From NCBI GenBank assembly GCA_034620365.1, contig JAQGEQ010000270.1, forward strand, positions 310,001 to 374,000: a stretch of 64,000 bases of DNA, given 5' to 3'. Every line of letters starts with the position of its first letter. Positions within the stretch are counted from its first letter, which is position 1. The translations under genes and the position numbers were made by a program. The notes below the pieces were generated by a model. The model made no database searches and was not told the DNA's origin. It saw nothing but the letters and a program-made list of their open reading frames with translations. This DNA comes from Pegea sp. RAD2-039 (Eukaryota > Chordata > Thaliacea > Salpida > Salpidae). Positions 35,910-51,076 of the stretch are shown piece by piece.

Positions 35910-38276
35910 ATGTCAAAGAGAAGTAGACTTGAAGTGGATATTTTAAAGCTCTTGGATGAAAGAGAATATGATAAAACAAGAGAAGTGTTGAATAGTTATT
36001 CATACAAATATAGTACTTCTCCTGTTGTTAAGATTCTAGAATGTGAGTTACAAATTGAGGAATATTATGCTGAATATGAAGAAGTTGGCTCCTTACTAAC
36101 CAGTGAAGGATTTATTAATACTTTAGAGAAACAGTTGTCTAATGTCATGACAGCTGATAATGAAAAGGAGTCTATGTTTAAAGTTTATGAAATTTCAAAA
36201 GTTTTAATGCTTAAATTACAATATTTAAAGAAAGATTTTAAGAAATGTTTAAATTTATTTAATGATATAAAGTTTCAAAGTTTTTTAAAAACTCTTGAAA
36301 AATGTAATCGTCAATTATTGGTTGCTGATGTTTATGCAATCAAAGGAATATGCTATGAAAAGTCTGAAAGTGATCCGGTGTCAGCAATTGAATGGTATGA
36401 AAGAGCTATTGTTTTGTTGTTAGATAAACTAACTCAAGAACATAAATCTACAGATAAAAAGATTTCTAAAATCAGTCAAAAAGAATATATAAATCCTACT
36501 ACAACACAACAAATTAATATTAGTTCTGTGATGGCACATTGTCTGAATCGTTTACCAGCATTGCTTTTGAAATTAAACAAAACTGAACATGTAGTTTCCT
36601 TACTAAGACTTTTACTACAAGCAACCAGTACTCAATCAAGTGGGGGTATCAATTTAAAGCATATTGTTAGCTTCAAGCTTGCAGTTTTAATTTCAAGAAA
36701 ATATTCAAAAAGTGATTATAACAATCATCTCAAATTACCATCAAAATATACAGAATTTATTAACCGACTTTCTCATGATCATGTTTTTTCACCTATTTCT
36801 ATCACACAAGAATTAATTCTTCTTCTTCAAATATCAGAAACGATGTTGAATTTAGATCCAGTTCTTGATATGTCCCCAGCATTTCAAAGAGCCAGAACAA
36901 ATCTGTTGATCAAATCGGATTGCTTGTATGATTTAATGGTGATTATGATGCTACCTTATGGACTTCAACCTTTAATATTATCAAGTTTATACCCATCACT
37001 TAAATATACTTTTGATCATTCACATTTATGGGATCAATTTTCTTTAATTTCATGTCAAACTAAAGAAGCAAAAGTCGCTATTTCAGCCTTGAAAGAATCT
37101 TATCGTATTGATGGTAGCCCTTACATCGCATTAATGATTGCAAAAAAATGTTATGAAATGGATACACCAGACTGTGATAAGGGAATAGAAATGTCAATGG
37201 CTGCTCTAAAAAAGATGAATGAAATGGAATATATGTCTCAGGAAAAATCTAGAGCTTATCTGAGTATTGGAATTGGAAAAGCTTTAAAAGCTCGTTTATC
37301 AGTTATAAGAGAAGAAAAAAGTACTTTGAGACAAGAAGCGTTAGCTGCATATGATCATGCCCATATATTAGATGAATTTGATTATAAACCATTATTATTT
37401 TCTGCTTTAGAGCTTGCTGAAGATAGGAAGATTGGAAAATCTTTTTTTAAAGTCAAGCAAGCTTTGGATAGAAACCCTGAAAGCTTATCTTCCTTACATT
37501 TGATAGCTTTATTGTTGACATCAAAAAAACAATATTCAGAAGCCATATGTAGTGTTGAAAGAAGCTTAGATATTTATCCTGAGGATCCAATTTTGTTATC
37601 AATTAAATGTCATCTGCAATTAATTATGGGTTTTAAAGAGAATGCTTTACAAACTTGTTTAGATTTTTTTAAGCTTTCAACTTCATTAAAGAATAAATCA
37701 GTTTTTCATTTAGAAAGTGAATCAGCTTATAAGGATGGTTTAGAACATATTAAAGGTGACCAGTCATCTGACCAACAGTCAACCATTTTAGGAATAGGTG
37801 GTAAATTTAGTTTAGAGTCCAAAACATGGACAAAAGCTTGGTTATTAGTTGCAGAAGTATATCTTCAATGTGGTAGATATGAAGAAGTTGAAGATTGCCT
37901 AAATGAAGCACTTGTTTTATACCCATTAGCTCCGGCAATATTTGTAATCAGAGGAAGACTTAGAGAGCTAGAAAAAAATTATGAAGGAGCATTACATTTA
38001 TATAATTTAGCTCTTACCTCAAATCCAACTGAAAGTAAAGCAATTATATATCTCTGTGATATTCTGTTTATGATGGGTAATTTTAATTTGGCTGAAAACT
38101 TGTTAAGAAATGCAGCAGCAATGGATGTCACATCTCATGAAATATGGTTTAAACTTGGTAAAGTTTTAGATAATAATGCAGATTATGAAAATTCTGTTGA
38201 ATGCTTCAATTATGCACTACAGTTAGAAGAGAGCTGGCCAATAATTCCCTTTTCAACAGTAGTTCCATGTTTGTAA
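35910..38276 (+). CDS. TTC7: TTC7, tetratricopeptide scaffold of the PI4KIIIalpha complex, single exon
   Basis: A single exon of 788 residues from the ATG at 35910 (a TTG 18 bases upstream is in frame but is not a likely start). TTC7 binds EFR3 and FAM126 and holds phosphatidylinositol 4-kinase IIIalpha at the plasma membrane. Seen: an all-helical protein with TPR-like pairs, notably VAEVYLQCGRYEEVEDCLNE, FVIRGRLRELEKNYEGALHL, LCDILFMMGNFNLAENLLRN and WFKLGKVLDNNADYENSVEC near the C-terminus. The end, ALQLEESWPIIPFSTVVP, matches the human C-terminus ALELEASSPVLPFSIIP. The length is close to the human proteins (about 840-860). Having no intron is odd beside intron-rich neighbours and suggests a retrocopy or intron loss. 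The frame is intact, so it looks functional. Confidence 0.92.
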   Translation: MSKRSRLEVDILKLLDEREYDKTREVLNSYSYKYSTSPVVKILECELQIEEYYAEYEEVGSLLTSEGFINTLEKQLSNVMTADNEKESMFKVYEISKVLMLKLQYLKKDFKKCLNLFNDIKFQSFLKTLEKCNRQLLVADVYAIKGICYEKSESDPVSAIEWYERAIVLLLDKLTQEHKSTDKKISKISQKEYINPTTTQQINISSVMAHCLNRLPALLLKLNKTEHVVSLLRLLLQATSTQSSGGINLKHIVSFKLAVLISRKYSKSDYNNHLKLPSKYTEFINRLSHDHVFSPISITQELILLLQISETMLNLDPVLDMSPAFQRARTNLLIKSDCLYDLMVIMMLPYGLQPLILSSLYPSLKYTFDHSHLWDQFSLISCQTKEAKVAISALKESYRIDGSPYIALMIAKKCYEMDTPDCDKGIEMSMAALKKMNEMEYMSQEKSRAYLSIGIGKALKARLSVIREEKSTLRQEALAAYDHAHILDEFDYKPLLFSALELAEDRKIGKSFFKVKQALDRNPESLSSLHLIALLLTSKKQYSEAICSVERSLDIYPEDPILLSIKCHLQLIMGFKENALQTCLDFFKLSTSLKNKSVFHLESESAYKDGLEHIKGDQSSDQQSTILGIGGKFSLESKTWTKAWLLVAEVYLQCGRYEEVEDCLNEALVLYPLAPAIFVIRGRLRELEKNYEGALHLYNLALTSNPTESKAIIYLCDILFMMGNFNLAENLLRNAAAMDVTSHEIWFKLGKVLDNNADYENSVECFNYALQLEESWPIIPFSTVVPCL

Positions 38277-38591
38277 TTGAAAGCTTTATAATCTAGTTGG
38301 TAAAATTTACTTTTTGGATTATATTTGAAAATAACTTCACTTCATTCATTGTTTTAGAGTAACTGGTGTATTAAGGTGACTGTAATTGAATATCTCATTA
38401 TTGTATAATGAAACATATAAACATATTGAACTTATTGCTTTTAACAATTTTCTTTATTTTCCTAAATAATTAATTTCTTATTCAAATTGTGATTTCATTT
38501 ATTTTTCTGTTTAAATTATTTATCTTTTTACTTTACTTTAATTTACAGATAAGTTGATTACAAAAATTCTAATTTTTTTGATAAAGTGCAA
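38277..38591. other. short spacer between TTC7 and MAP2K7
   Basis: Only 315 bases separate two genes on the same strand. It contains a strong acceptor (ATTTACAG ending at 38548). There is little room for a separate promoter plus a 5' UTR exon. Confidence 0.55.
38547..38548 (+). other. splice acceptor 43 bases before the MAP2K7 start codon
   Basis: A pyrimidine-rich tract and TTTACAG end at 38548; the ATG is at 38592. The upstream gene ends only 270 bases earlier, so a trans-spliced downstream gene of an operon-like pair is a fair reading. Confidence 0.5.
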
Positions 38592-41493
<2,902 letters not shown>

Positions 41494-43799
41494 TGAGGAT
41501 ACTTTCGAATGAGCTAACACGTATTCAATTTACATCTACTTATTCAATCTCTTACCATTGTTCTTGATCATGTTATATTTTTCATTAATACTCGTCTATC
41601 ATGAATCAATGTTGTAGTAAAATCTACTTTTCGGATCAGCACATATTCAGTTGGATGCTGAAAATTGCTAATCTTTTTCAAAACTCTTTTTTAACATTTT
41701 ATGTCAAATATTTTCTTTTTTTTTTACATTTGTTGTTCGCATTGATACTTATGCTGCAAGTCCTTTCAAGTTTTATGTCAATCGCTTACATGGTGCTTGC
41801 CACCTTAGTAGCATCTCATCGGGTTTATGTTCACTAATTATCTTGTTTATATCATGTGTGTTTATATGGTACCATAAATTTAATAAACATGCTAGAAAAT
41901 CTAGTATTAGGCTTTGTGTAATTCATCAGCTGGTTTTATACAGCTCGTGTAACAGTAGGGCATCAGTTGTATGTTCAAAGTAGTTTAGGATTTTACATCA
42001 CCATATATTGTATTATATGATCGATGTCTTATTCTATCTTTAGTAAAAACTTGTACGAAAAAATATCATGTAATGTTTTACAAGTTTATACAACAATATA
42101 TTAATCACAAAAATGATCTGATAAATGTACATGGCTAAGCTGACGATTATACTTAAGCCTAATATAAAAGAATAAATACTAATAGAATGGGTAACTCCAA
42201 ACCACTAAAGTTTCAAAACAACAAGGAACAAATATTTACAAGCTTAACAACTAATGTTTAGTAGTTATTTCATTTGATACTTGTACTTTTAATAAAGTAG
42301 TTATTTTGTTGAAAAAAGTTCTTTTTATGTTTAACGTAATCCGTCAAACTTAAGCCTTGTAAGTTTCGGTTAATTACTTTATACAAATTTTTAAGGAAAT
42401 TTAAACCAGTTTGGCTGAAACAATTTTGTATAATGTTTATTCTTTCACTGTTAAACAATCAAATTGATCGAATTTAATACTTGAATATATTTAAAAAAGT
42501 TGCTCTCATAATACAGAAATGAATATCTAAGCTGATATTAACCAGATCTGGATGTTACTTTGCGTCATTGTGGGTTATTTTTTTATTTTGCAATAACATA
42601 CCAAAAATATTCTATAAAGACAACAAAAAATATTTTTCAGTATTTGATTGTTACTTCAAACTATTGGTTAAGAAATTTATAAGTTTGCCTAAACTGTAGA
42701 AACCTTTCAAAAACTACAGACAAGACCCTATTATATTGTATTTACCAGATAACAAATTAAGTAACAAACGAAAACTTAAGAAATATTATCATTGCCCAGT
42801 AACAACAGATGAGTCTTGTAGCTATTACAAAATATCATCATTTTTCTTAAACGATTCGCTTTCTGCCTTGCTTTTTAAACGTAAAATTTCGACACTAGAA
42901 TCCTTTACTAAGGAATTTAGTGAAGCTTTTTAATATTCAGAAAGTTTTTTCTACAAATACGCATACTTGGTTAAAAGTTTTTTTTAAGTTTAAACTACCG
43001 TTTAATTTACAATATTTTATTAAAACATAACTTAAAGATAAAGCTGTACGTCTATAAGTAACGCAAATTATTAGCTATAATCTATCAACGAATTGGTACA
43101 CCATTTGCCTCCGAACTTTAATTTTATTTTGGTAAACATTTAATGGTACATTTAATAGTAATAAGTTAAAAAGTTAAAAGTAATAACAAGAGATAAATTG
43201 TACGAAAATGCCTGAATACAAAGCTGTAAAACTTACAAGCCGTATTAGTAATATCCATGTGAAAGATAGTTTTTTATCTTAGTAAGTTAATTATAATATA
43301 TTCTTATTATTTTCTTTTTGTTTTGCGGCCTTTTAAGCAGAAATTATTCCATATTTTTTTATTAGTTCGTAAAATCATGTTAGTGATCACGTTAGATCAC
43401 GTTGATCATGTTAGTTATCACCAAAGCTTTTTTTCTGATTATCTTTCTATATAATTTATTTCATTTACAATTTAATATATAATTTTCAGTTTATAAAGCC
43501 ATTAAAAATGCTTAAGTATTTAAAACTTAGAAAGAATAATTTATTTTGTGTTTTATTTCACCGTTTGTTAGATTTAATTTTCATATATGAAAATAAATAG
43601 TAGTTAGTGACTTAATATTTATTATGTTTAAATTTTCTTATAAAGCTTTCAGCATTTTTTATTGTTTTATTGATTTCAAATTTTGCAATGATCATAAATA
43701 TGAAAACTTATTCTAGAAATTTGTTTTAGAAAGTTCATTTTACTTTTTTTTTACTCTTTTTATTATTGGTTCAAATTGTTCAAAGAAATAGATAGGAAA
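41494..43799. other. intergenic with MAP2K7 3' UTR, no other gene seen
   Basis: The first 400 bases are probably 3' UTR (AATAAA at 41882-41887). The remainder is AT-rich without a convincing exon. A local patch at 43376-43424 repeats GATCACGTTAG-like words in direct and inverted order. Confidence 0.5.
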
Positions 43800-46700
43800 A
43801 TGATCAATGATGAAAATACAAGTTCAATCTCCAAGGTTTTTACTTAATTATTAATTTTTTTTTGCAAAAATTTAAATTTTCTTTTGTAGGGTTGCTTTTT
43901 CTTCCCTGCTAAAAATGTCAAAAATCATAAAACAAAGAGAAATGATAGTAAAAGTGAGATTTTAGGCAAAGAAATTTGGTGTGAAATGGAAGAAGTTGTC
44001 GATGTAAGTCACTAATAATTTGATTTTTAAAACTTTTCTTTTACTTGTTTCTTATTGAATATTTTAAACTCTTAAATTGTACATAAATTTAAAATAGATT
44101 CTTTATATATTATTGTTATTATATTATTTATATATTATATATTATCAATTTATATAAGTTTTATAACAATTAAATTTTTGTTGTTGAAATATAACAGAAT
44201 ATTCATGAAGAGCTCCAAAAGCAGCTCTTTCAACAGTTAACAAGACTGATGGAAATTGAAAATAATAAGTTTTTAAAAGAAGAAAGAAAGAAGATTCCAA
44301 CAGCTGTTGTGATTACTGGCAAGTCACTATTTTTTGTCAACTTTCAATTACATGCATCTTTAAATATGTTCCAAACATCATTGTTTGATAAGTTAAATCA
44401 TTTTTATAATTGCTGTGATTTTGATAAATAATTAACTAATTTAAAATTAAATTGTAAATTATAAGCTAATAATTTATATCTAAAAACTTTATTTACTTTA
44501 ATTAATTCTTGTTAGTTTATTTTAGGAGTAAATATGCCTGATCATGAAAATTTGTATGCCTCTCTTGATAAAAATGTTAAGGAGATTTCTTCTCAGATAA
44601 TTCATCTTCAATCAAAAACTTGTTTCAGTAAGTTGACAATTTGATCAATTCATAGTTTTGTGTTTAGCTATCAAGTTTAATGATCTTTTCATTTTATTAT
44701 TTGATAGTTGAAGCAATTCTAATTTATTTAAATCAAAAAACTTGTAGATGGCAGACATTTAAATCTACTTTTAAAGCTTCGATTTATTCTCAGTGAAGAA
44801 GTTCTAATTGATGTTTGATCTCATGTAGACATGAAGATGCTGATGAAGATATTTGCTTCTCAATTAAAGTTTACTGAAACTTCAGATGAAATAGGGACTG
44901 AGAAAAGATCTTTGATCACGATGTCAACTATTGAGGATTTGTACATACAAGTAGGAACTAGTTGTTCGCTTTAAATGGCTGGAATTTGTTTTCTGAATCC
45001 TGCTTCTTGAATAAATGTTGACAGTTTCAACCTTGTCAAGAGCTTTGATAAGTGTTTTGCTTCAAGTCATCTTTTTTACAACTTTAATTAATTGTTTGTG
45101 ATTAAAAACTTTCTGGTGATCAACTTTTAGAAGTCATCAAGTCCGTCTCCGAAAAAAAAGAAGAAGCAACAAACAATGGAACCGTTAGTGGTAGTGTTCG
45201 AGGACTTCGAAGCCTTTTCTCCGAAGCTTATTCACGATTTTATCTTCACTGCAAGGTGACTACCCACGTGACTTTCCATTGTGACTAAAGTTGATGTTTC
45301 TGCAGCTTCCACGCAAGCAAGATCAACTTCTTCTTTATCTTTGGAATCTCTACTTCTTGGGATGAAGTGTCTCAGCGTCAGCTCGCTCATTCATCACTCT
45401 CACATCTCAGTATAATCAAATTTCAAGCCCCTATACCCAGCAAGCATCTGAGTTTAATCTTTGATAAGGTCCTCCAACTCTGCTCTTGTTCTTTGATCTT
45501 CATCTGATGATCTGTAGATCCTACTCACTCAAGATTTCCCTTTTAAACTAAGCGGTAAATGTCTTCAATTGTTGGTGGATGTCTTCCTTTGCTACGACTT
45601 CTCTATCAACAACTTTATTCGTTCTTTGAAGTTCTGTGTGATGGAGCACTACCGTAAACAGGTTTCGAGCTTGTGATTGGTTTGTAGATGATGTAGCTGT
45701 GATTTGTGTCTCAGCCGGCAAGTATACTCTGCCAGTTATCTGTAGAAGAATCAACTTCTTTGATTTCTGAGATGAAAGATCAGGATTTAAAGATCTTCTT
45801 TAACCTTCCATCAGTAGAACAGTGAGTGGAAGACTTATAGATTTAAATTTTGATGATTTAGTGTTTGAATACTCACTAAAAGTTCCACAAAACTGATCTG
45901 ATCTTTTGATCTTCTTTTCAGGCACGTGAATTCTGTAAGAAAAGCAGGAAAGAAAAAACTGCTGACGATGAAGGATAAAAAAGTAATTTTACAATTTGTT
46001 GTCGAGTAAATTAAAAGTATAGAACAAGTTTGCTTTATTTATTTACTTATTTGTATAAAACTAGTATTTAATGACAATAAAAATATGATTAACTTGTTGA
46101 TTTGACAGAAATTGTTGGTTGAAATGATAACAAGAATTTATAATTTTCACGACAATTATTTTGTTACAATCAAGTGTTTGAGTTCGATATCTCGTCAACT
46201 ACCGTATTTGCCTCTTGGAAAACAGGTTTTTATTGAGTTAGTTTTAAATTCTTATTTCTAATAAAGGAGCAGAAACAATCTTATAAAGAATCTTTTAAAT
46301 ATTCGAACAGAGGTACAACAATTTAGCTGGAAATATTCCATTTTTTAAACTGAAAAACCAATCATCAAATAACAAACTAATCAAATTGAATTCTAAAGAT
46401 TTTCAACTTAATGTAAAATATGATCTTGATAACAAATGTAGTTTGGTTGATGTTTTCTCCATGAAAGCCACCACTTCTGGTTTCTCACTCTGGTTTCTTC
46501 TTTTAGTTGCGCGAACTCTTCTGTCTTTCGTATTCAAAATCTTTGGAAGAAGTCTCCGGTTTCTCAATTGCCTTCAACTATTTTAAGGTTCAAAGACTTC
46601 AAACTTTAAAGATGCTTGTCTGAGTTTGTTGTGGTGTTTAGGTCTCTGGTAGAAATGAGCTGATAACTTACCTCAACAAAATGATTGATATATTTGACAC

Positions 46701-47672
46701 ATACGATGATTTAGTAGATGAATGTGATCAAACTGAATTCTCTCTAAAAAATGTTAAAAATAAATTAAATTCATTTTTACAAAAACTAACAGAAGATGAA
46801 GATCAAGGTTTTTATTTGTTGATGACCCTCTGTTTATCTTTAACTCTATTTTTGAAGATTATTATGAAAGTGATGAATATGAGAAAGAAGACGAAGTAGT
46901 CGAGAAGATGAACAATGTCCGATATACTTATCAACTTCAGCAGGTTTCCAACAAATAGTCAGATTCTATTTACTGATTTATAATAATTTACAGAAACTCA
47001 GAGAACGCAGTGCAATTAAAAAGACGAAAAAACGAAAAACGAAATTTGAGAAGCTACGTGACGAGATCATGATTTATCTCAAACAATTCTTTGTGTAAGT
47101 ACTTGAAGAAATTGATATAAATCACCCAAACATCCACCAACAGCACCAACTTACAACCTCCTCCAAGCCTCCCTCTCCACGAGGCATTTTATTTCAATTC
47201 AATCTTTTCAATGAGACAGAAGCTAACACCTTGTCCTCGATTGACCATCCAAACTGCTTTATCTGATCCTTATCACTATCTACAGGTTAGTAATTGAGTT
47301 GTAGCAACTTCTTCTCGCACAACTTACCTCACAGGTAGCTGAGTTGACAAATAATCACTACATAACATCATCTCTTCCTGATATTTCGATCGTATATCAG
47401 TTGCATCTCGAATCTTCTTCTTTTATAAATATCTACGATTGGATGAAAGCTTTTCATGCGATCATATCATCCGATGATGAAGTTGAAGAAGACATTGATG
47501 AAATAACCCAGTAAATCATTTCTAATATTTTTAAATACTATTTTTCACTTTTTCGTATAACTTTTTTCATTTATGCAGAGCCAGGTTTATTCAAGCTGTC
47601 TCTGAGCTTCAATTGCTTGGGTTTATTAAGTCAAGTAAGAAACTGGACCATGTCCAACGTTTGACTTATTAG
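43800..47672 (+). CDS. ORC3: origin recognition complex subunit 3
   Basis: Eighteen exons: 43800-43835, 43890-44003, 44198-44318, 44526-44627, 44829-44950, 45131-45255, 45306-45468, 45518-45661, 45715-45821, 45922-45982, 46109-46225, 46507-46587, 46642-46807, 46858-46943, 46994-47094, 47144-47285, 47335-47510 and 47579-47672, giving about 685 residues (human 711). ORC3 is a structural AAA+-like, winged-helix subunit of the six-part complex that marks replication origins in the nucleus. Seen in order: SISKGCFFFP at the start, [39 protein letters not shown] (degenerate Walker B), [82 protein letters not shown], and the winged-helix end [17 protein letters not shown]. Intron 3 begins GCAAGT, a GC-AG intron. 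Intron 11 contains a possible in-frame cassette exon (46311-46412). AATAAA at 47696 is a likely poly(A) signal. Confidence 0.95.
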
Positions 47673-50600
47673 TTGTTGTTCAGTTTAAATTTTTTAATAA
47701 AAAGTTTTCTGTAGTTTTTTATTGATTTGTTTAAACATATGTTTGCATTTATCTATTCAATAAATGGAATCAGATGACCTTTTCAGTCATCTTTTTTAGC
47801 AAACAGTTAAGATGATCGATTTGATGTAGTAATTAAGTCGGATTCCAAGCTGGGGTTATTATTTTGTTAAAGATGTTAGTCCACCAAAGTTAATTGGGTT
47901 AATTTTAAAAGACAAACCTCTAAAGATGTATTCAAGATTACGATCTTTAAAAAAATCATTGAAATTAAGATAAGAGAAATCCATTAACTGTTCTAACTAA
48001 TAGTACGAGGTCGAAGACATAGTGTCGGTATTACAAGCATTTAATTTTGATTTTATAAAGACAATCTTTGTATGAGGAAAAGATATTTAGACATTTTAAA
48101 AAACTGACATTACATATGTAGAAGGTGATATTGTAAGTGGGTAGAGGTTGGTTGGTTTGAATACGACTTGATGACGAAGAACACACAAATCCAACAGTCG
48201 TAATTTTTATTCATTTTCTCTTTCGTTACAAACATTAATGTATCTATCTTTCGTCAATCTATTTTTTTGATTTGTTTAAAATAAAAAAATTCTAAACTGA
48301 ATAAATGTTTAAAGAAAAAATAAGACACATTTAGCATCGAGTAATAATTTGAACATTTTAAAATAAACGAAAAAATATAAGAAATTACATCATAAATTCA
48401 AAAGATTATTTGCTTCATCTTTCACAATCACCGTAGCTCTCTGCATCAATTAATACAAGACCTGTTTGTCTTGATATTTAAAAGCATATATATTGCTTTT
48501 AAGACAATGGAAATAAGATGACTTTTATAAGCTAAACCATCATAATAATCTAACTAGTTTTGATAATAGTTTTATCACTTTACTTTAGTATTTTATGTTT
48601 AAAATCTGCTTGACTCTTAGTAACATTTACCAAATTTAAAATTCAGTAACAAAAAGCAAATTTAAAATAAGCTGATGTTCACTATGTGCTACTTACATCT
48701 TTTACAACATATGTTTTTTTTTCTTTATAAAATAATCAATTTGATAATTTAAATACATTTTAAGTAAATCGTCAGTATTTTTAATTACTGATAAAATCAT
48801 GACAACTATAAATATATAACTACATATCAGGAAAGTAAATGCCTGTAGAACAAAATTTCTGTGAAGAAGAATGAGAAACAATATTTTTGCTCTCATAGTT
48901 ATTCGATTAAGAATTAGATTTTTTCAATATTCTTGAATATTATCTTATAATAACTTTAATCTTGGACTATAGATTTTACTGAAATAAATAATATTTGTGT
49001 TTGGTTGAGGAGTTTTAGTAGTATTGAAAGTTTTATTAAAGGTGATGCTTTGCTAGAACTTTAGTTATTCGTTCAGGTTAGCTGGCTTTTAAGCTTAAAA
49101 ATAAATTAAGAAAAATAAATTTTGTGGAAAATAGCTTGAAAAAAATCCGTTGTGACTGAACAAGCTTTTACATCAATTTTACCAAAAAATTTCTGTAAAA
49201 GAATAGCTTTGTTGTTTTTTGTGTTCCTACCTGACTTTTGATACTAATGTATTATTCTTTTATTTCTTTCAAACACTTATTGTTAGTTTTATCTATTTTA
49301 AGCACAGAATAAATTTTCAACAGGCCACTGTATTTATGTCTCTCCGCAAAATCCGTTTAGATCAATAGAAGAAAGTCACTTTGGACTTAAAGGTCAAATT
49401 TTCAAGTTATGCTCAGCACTTAAGGCATCATTACTTCTTATGGTTAATTTTTTTACTAAAATACTTTTTAAGCCATTGAATTTTTTTGCTTTGAAGGCAA
49501 TTTCATTTAAAAATTCAATTAAACCTGTCTCTTTTTATAGTAAAATGATTTATCTTCCTTTGTTTTTTTAATTTTACCTCTTTCAAGCTTTAGAAATATA
49601 TATAACCATTCGAAGCAAGCATATGATTTCAATTTATTCTTTAAAATATTTCTTAAGAAATGTAATTACTCACAAAAAAAAGTCAAAATAAGAAAATATT
49701 TAGTTTATAATTCTTTTAATGTTAAAACCAACATGAACCTTTTCAAAAAACTCCTAAGCTACTATACATAAAGTACATCTATATTATTATTTGTCAAAAG
49801 CTGTTTATAAAATGTTTTCTTTTTCCGCGCAGTAAATAACTTGAAAACATAATTTTAAATACTACAATTCTATAAGTAATATTAAAAGTTATTTATAATA
49901 AATAAAGTACTTGATAATATTTCATTTTAATTTTCAAATCATTTAAATTTTAAAGATAAACACATGTTTTTAGAATTACAAATTTAAAGATTATAGAAAA
50001 CATCTATAGGAAACATACAAATGAAATAATAACATGTGTTTAACTTCATTAATTAACATCGTTTCACATTAACTGGACAAGGCAATTTAGAAACATGTAG
50101 AAAAAATTGAAGCAATTTCTGTCAGAACATTTTAAGTAAGTTTTTTTTTACATAATGGTTAAATTTTTCAGCTTTAATAGATTATTAAATTTTATGTATA
50201 AAGGTTGACGTATTAAGTAAATTATGAAATAAGATTTTGATAAACTTTTTCATATTTAAAACTGGTTTAAATTCAGTGAAATAGGTGAATTAAATAATAA
50301 TTCATTTTAATTGCTTTGTTTTAATTTATTTGTCAATAACTTCTTCTTTTAAAAGAAATGAAAAACTCATTTAAGGGATTTAATAAAGTATTTCTGATTA
50401 GAGAGAATAAAATAATCAAATTTTTTAATAAAGCATCCTTTTTTACTGATTCGATTGTATTTAATACTTTTGATGACAGTTTTGTTTATAAGTATAAAGT
50501 TCAAGATTTACTTATTTCTAAGCTATATCTTCATCTATAATTCTAGCTAGCTCAAATAAACCCTTGAAAAATTTTGAGGCTTTTAATTCAAATTATTTTT

Positions 50601-51076
50601 GTTCTTTTAAATTCATAGATAACAGGTAAACCTCTTTATATTTATTTAACAGATATAAAGACCCTATATAAGAAACAGGTCTTTCAACCTTTCTCTAAAT
50701 TTGTTCTCGTTTTATATACTTAAAAAAAAACAATATATTTTTCTTTTCTTCAAATCAACATTATATATTTTTATTAAAATTTAAAGATTATACATTTCTA
50801 TTGTACCGTTTTCTTAGTAATTTGAACGCAATTGTGGTATTTATTTATGGACTGTCATTTCCTTTTGTTTTGAAATGGTTTTAACACATAGCAAAGTATA
50901 TTACATTTAATAAGCTGTTTAACTGATGATATGATTATCTTTCATTGAATGAGTGCTGCAGTGTTTATAAGTTTAAATTTGATAATGTTTTTTGTTGTTA
51001 CATTTTGTAAGTAGTGATAACCTGTTAGTACTTTCTTACAGTTTTTGAAACGCTTTTGTGGATAAAATATTAAATA
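47673..51076. other. intergenic, 3.4 kb, no gene seen
   Basis: AT-rich DNA after ORC3 (AATAAA at 47696 and a second near 47758). No exon-like frame, RNA gene or transposon was recognised. It ends in a good acceptor (TTTCTTACAG ending at 51041) 35 bases before the next start codon. Confidence 0.5.
51040..51041 (+). other. splice acceptor 35 bases before the NHL-protein start
   Basis: CTTTCTTACAG ends at 51041 and the ATG is at 51077. It is a candidate trans-splice or 5' UTR acceptor. Confidence 0.4.

Noticed and set aside
41601-41837. Hydrophobic 78-codon open frame after MAP2K7
   Set aside because: Probably the 3' UTR of MAP2K7; T-rich DNA gives hydrophobic translations and there is no motif.
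43376-43424. Cluster of GATCACGTTAG-like words
   Set aside because: Short, imperfect and few copies; no spacing like that of a CRISPR or satellite, and a CRISPR array is not expected in animal DNA.
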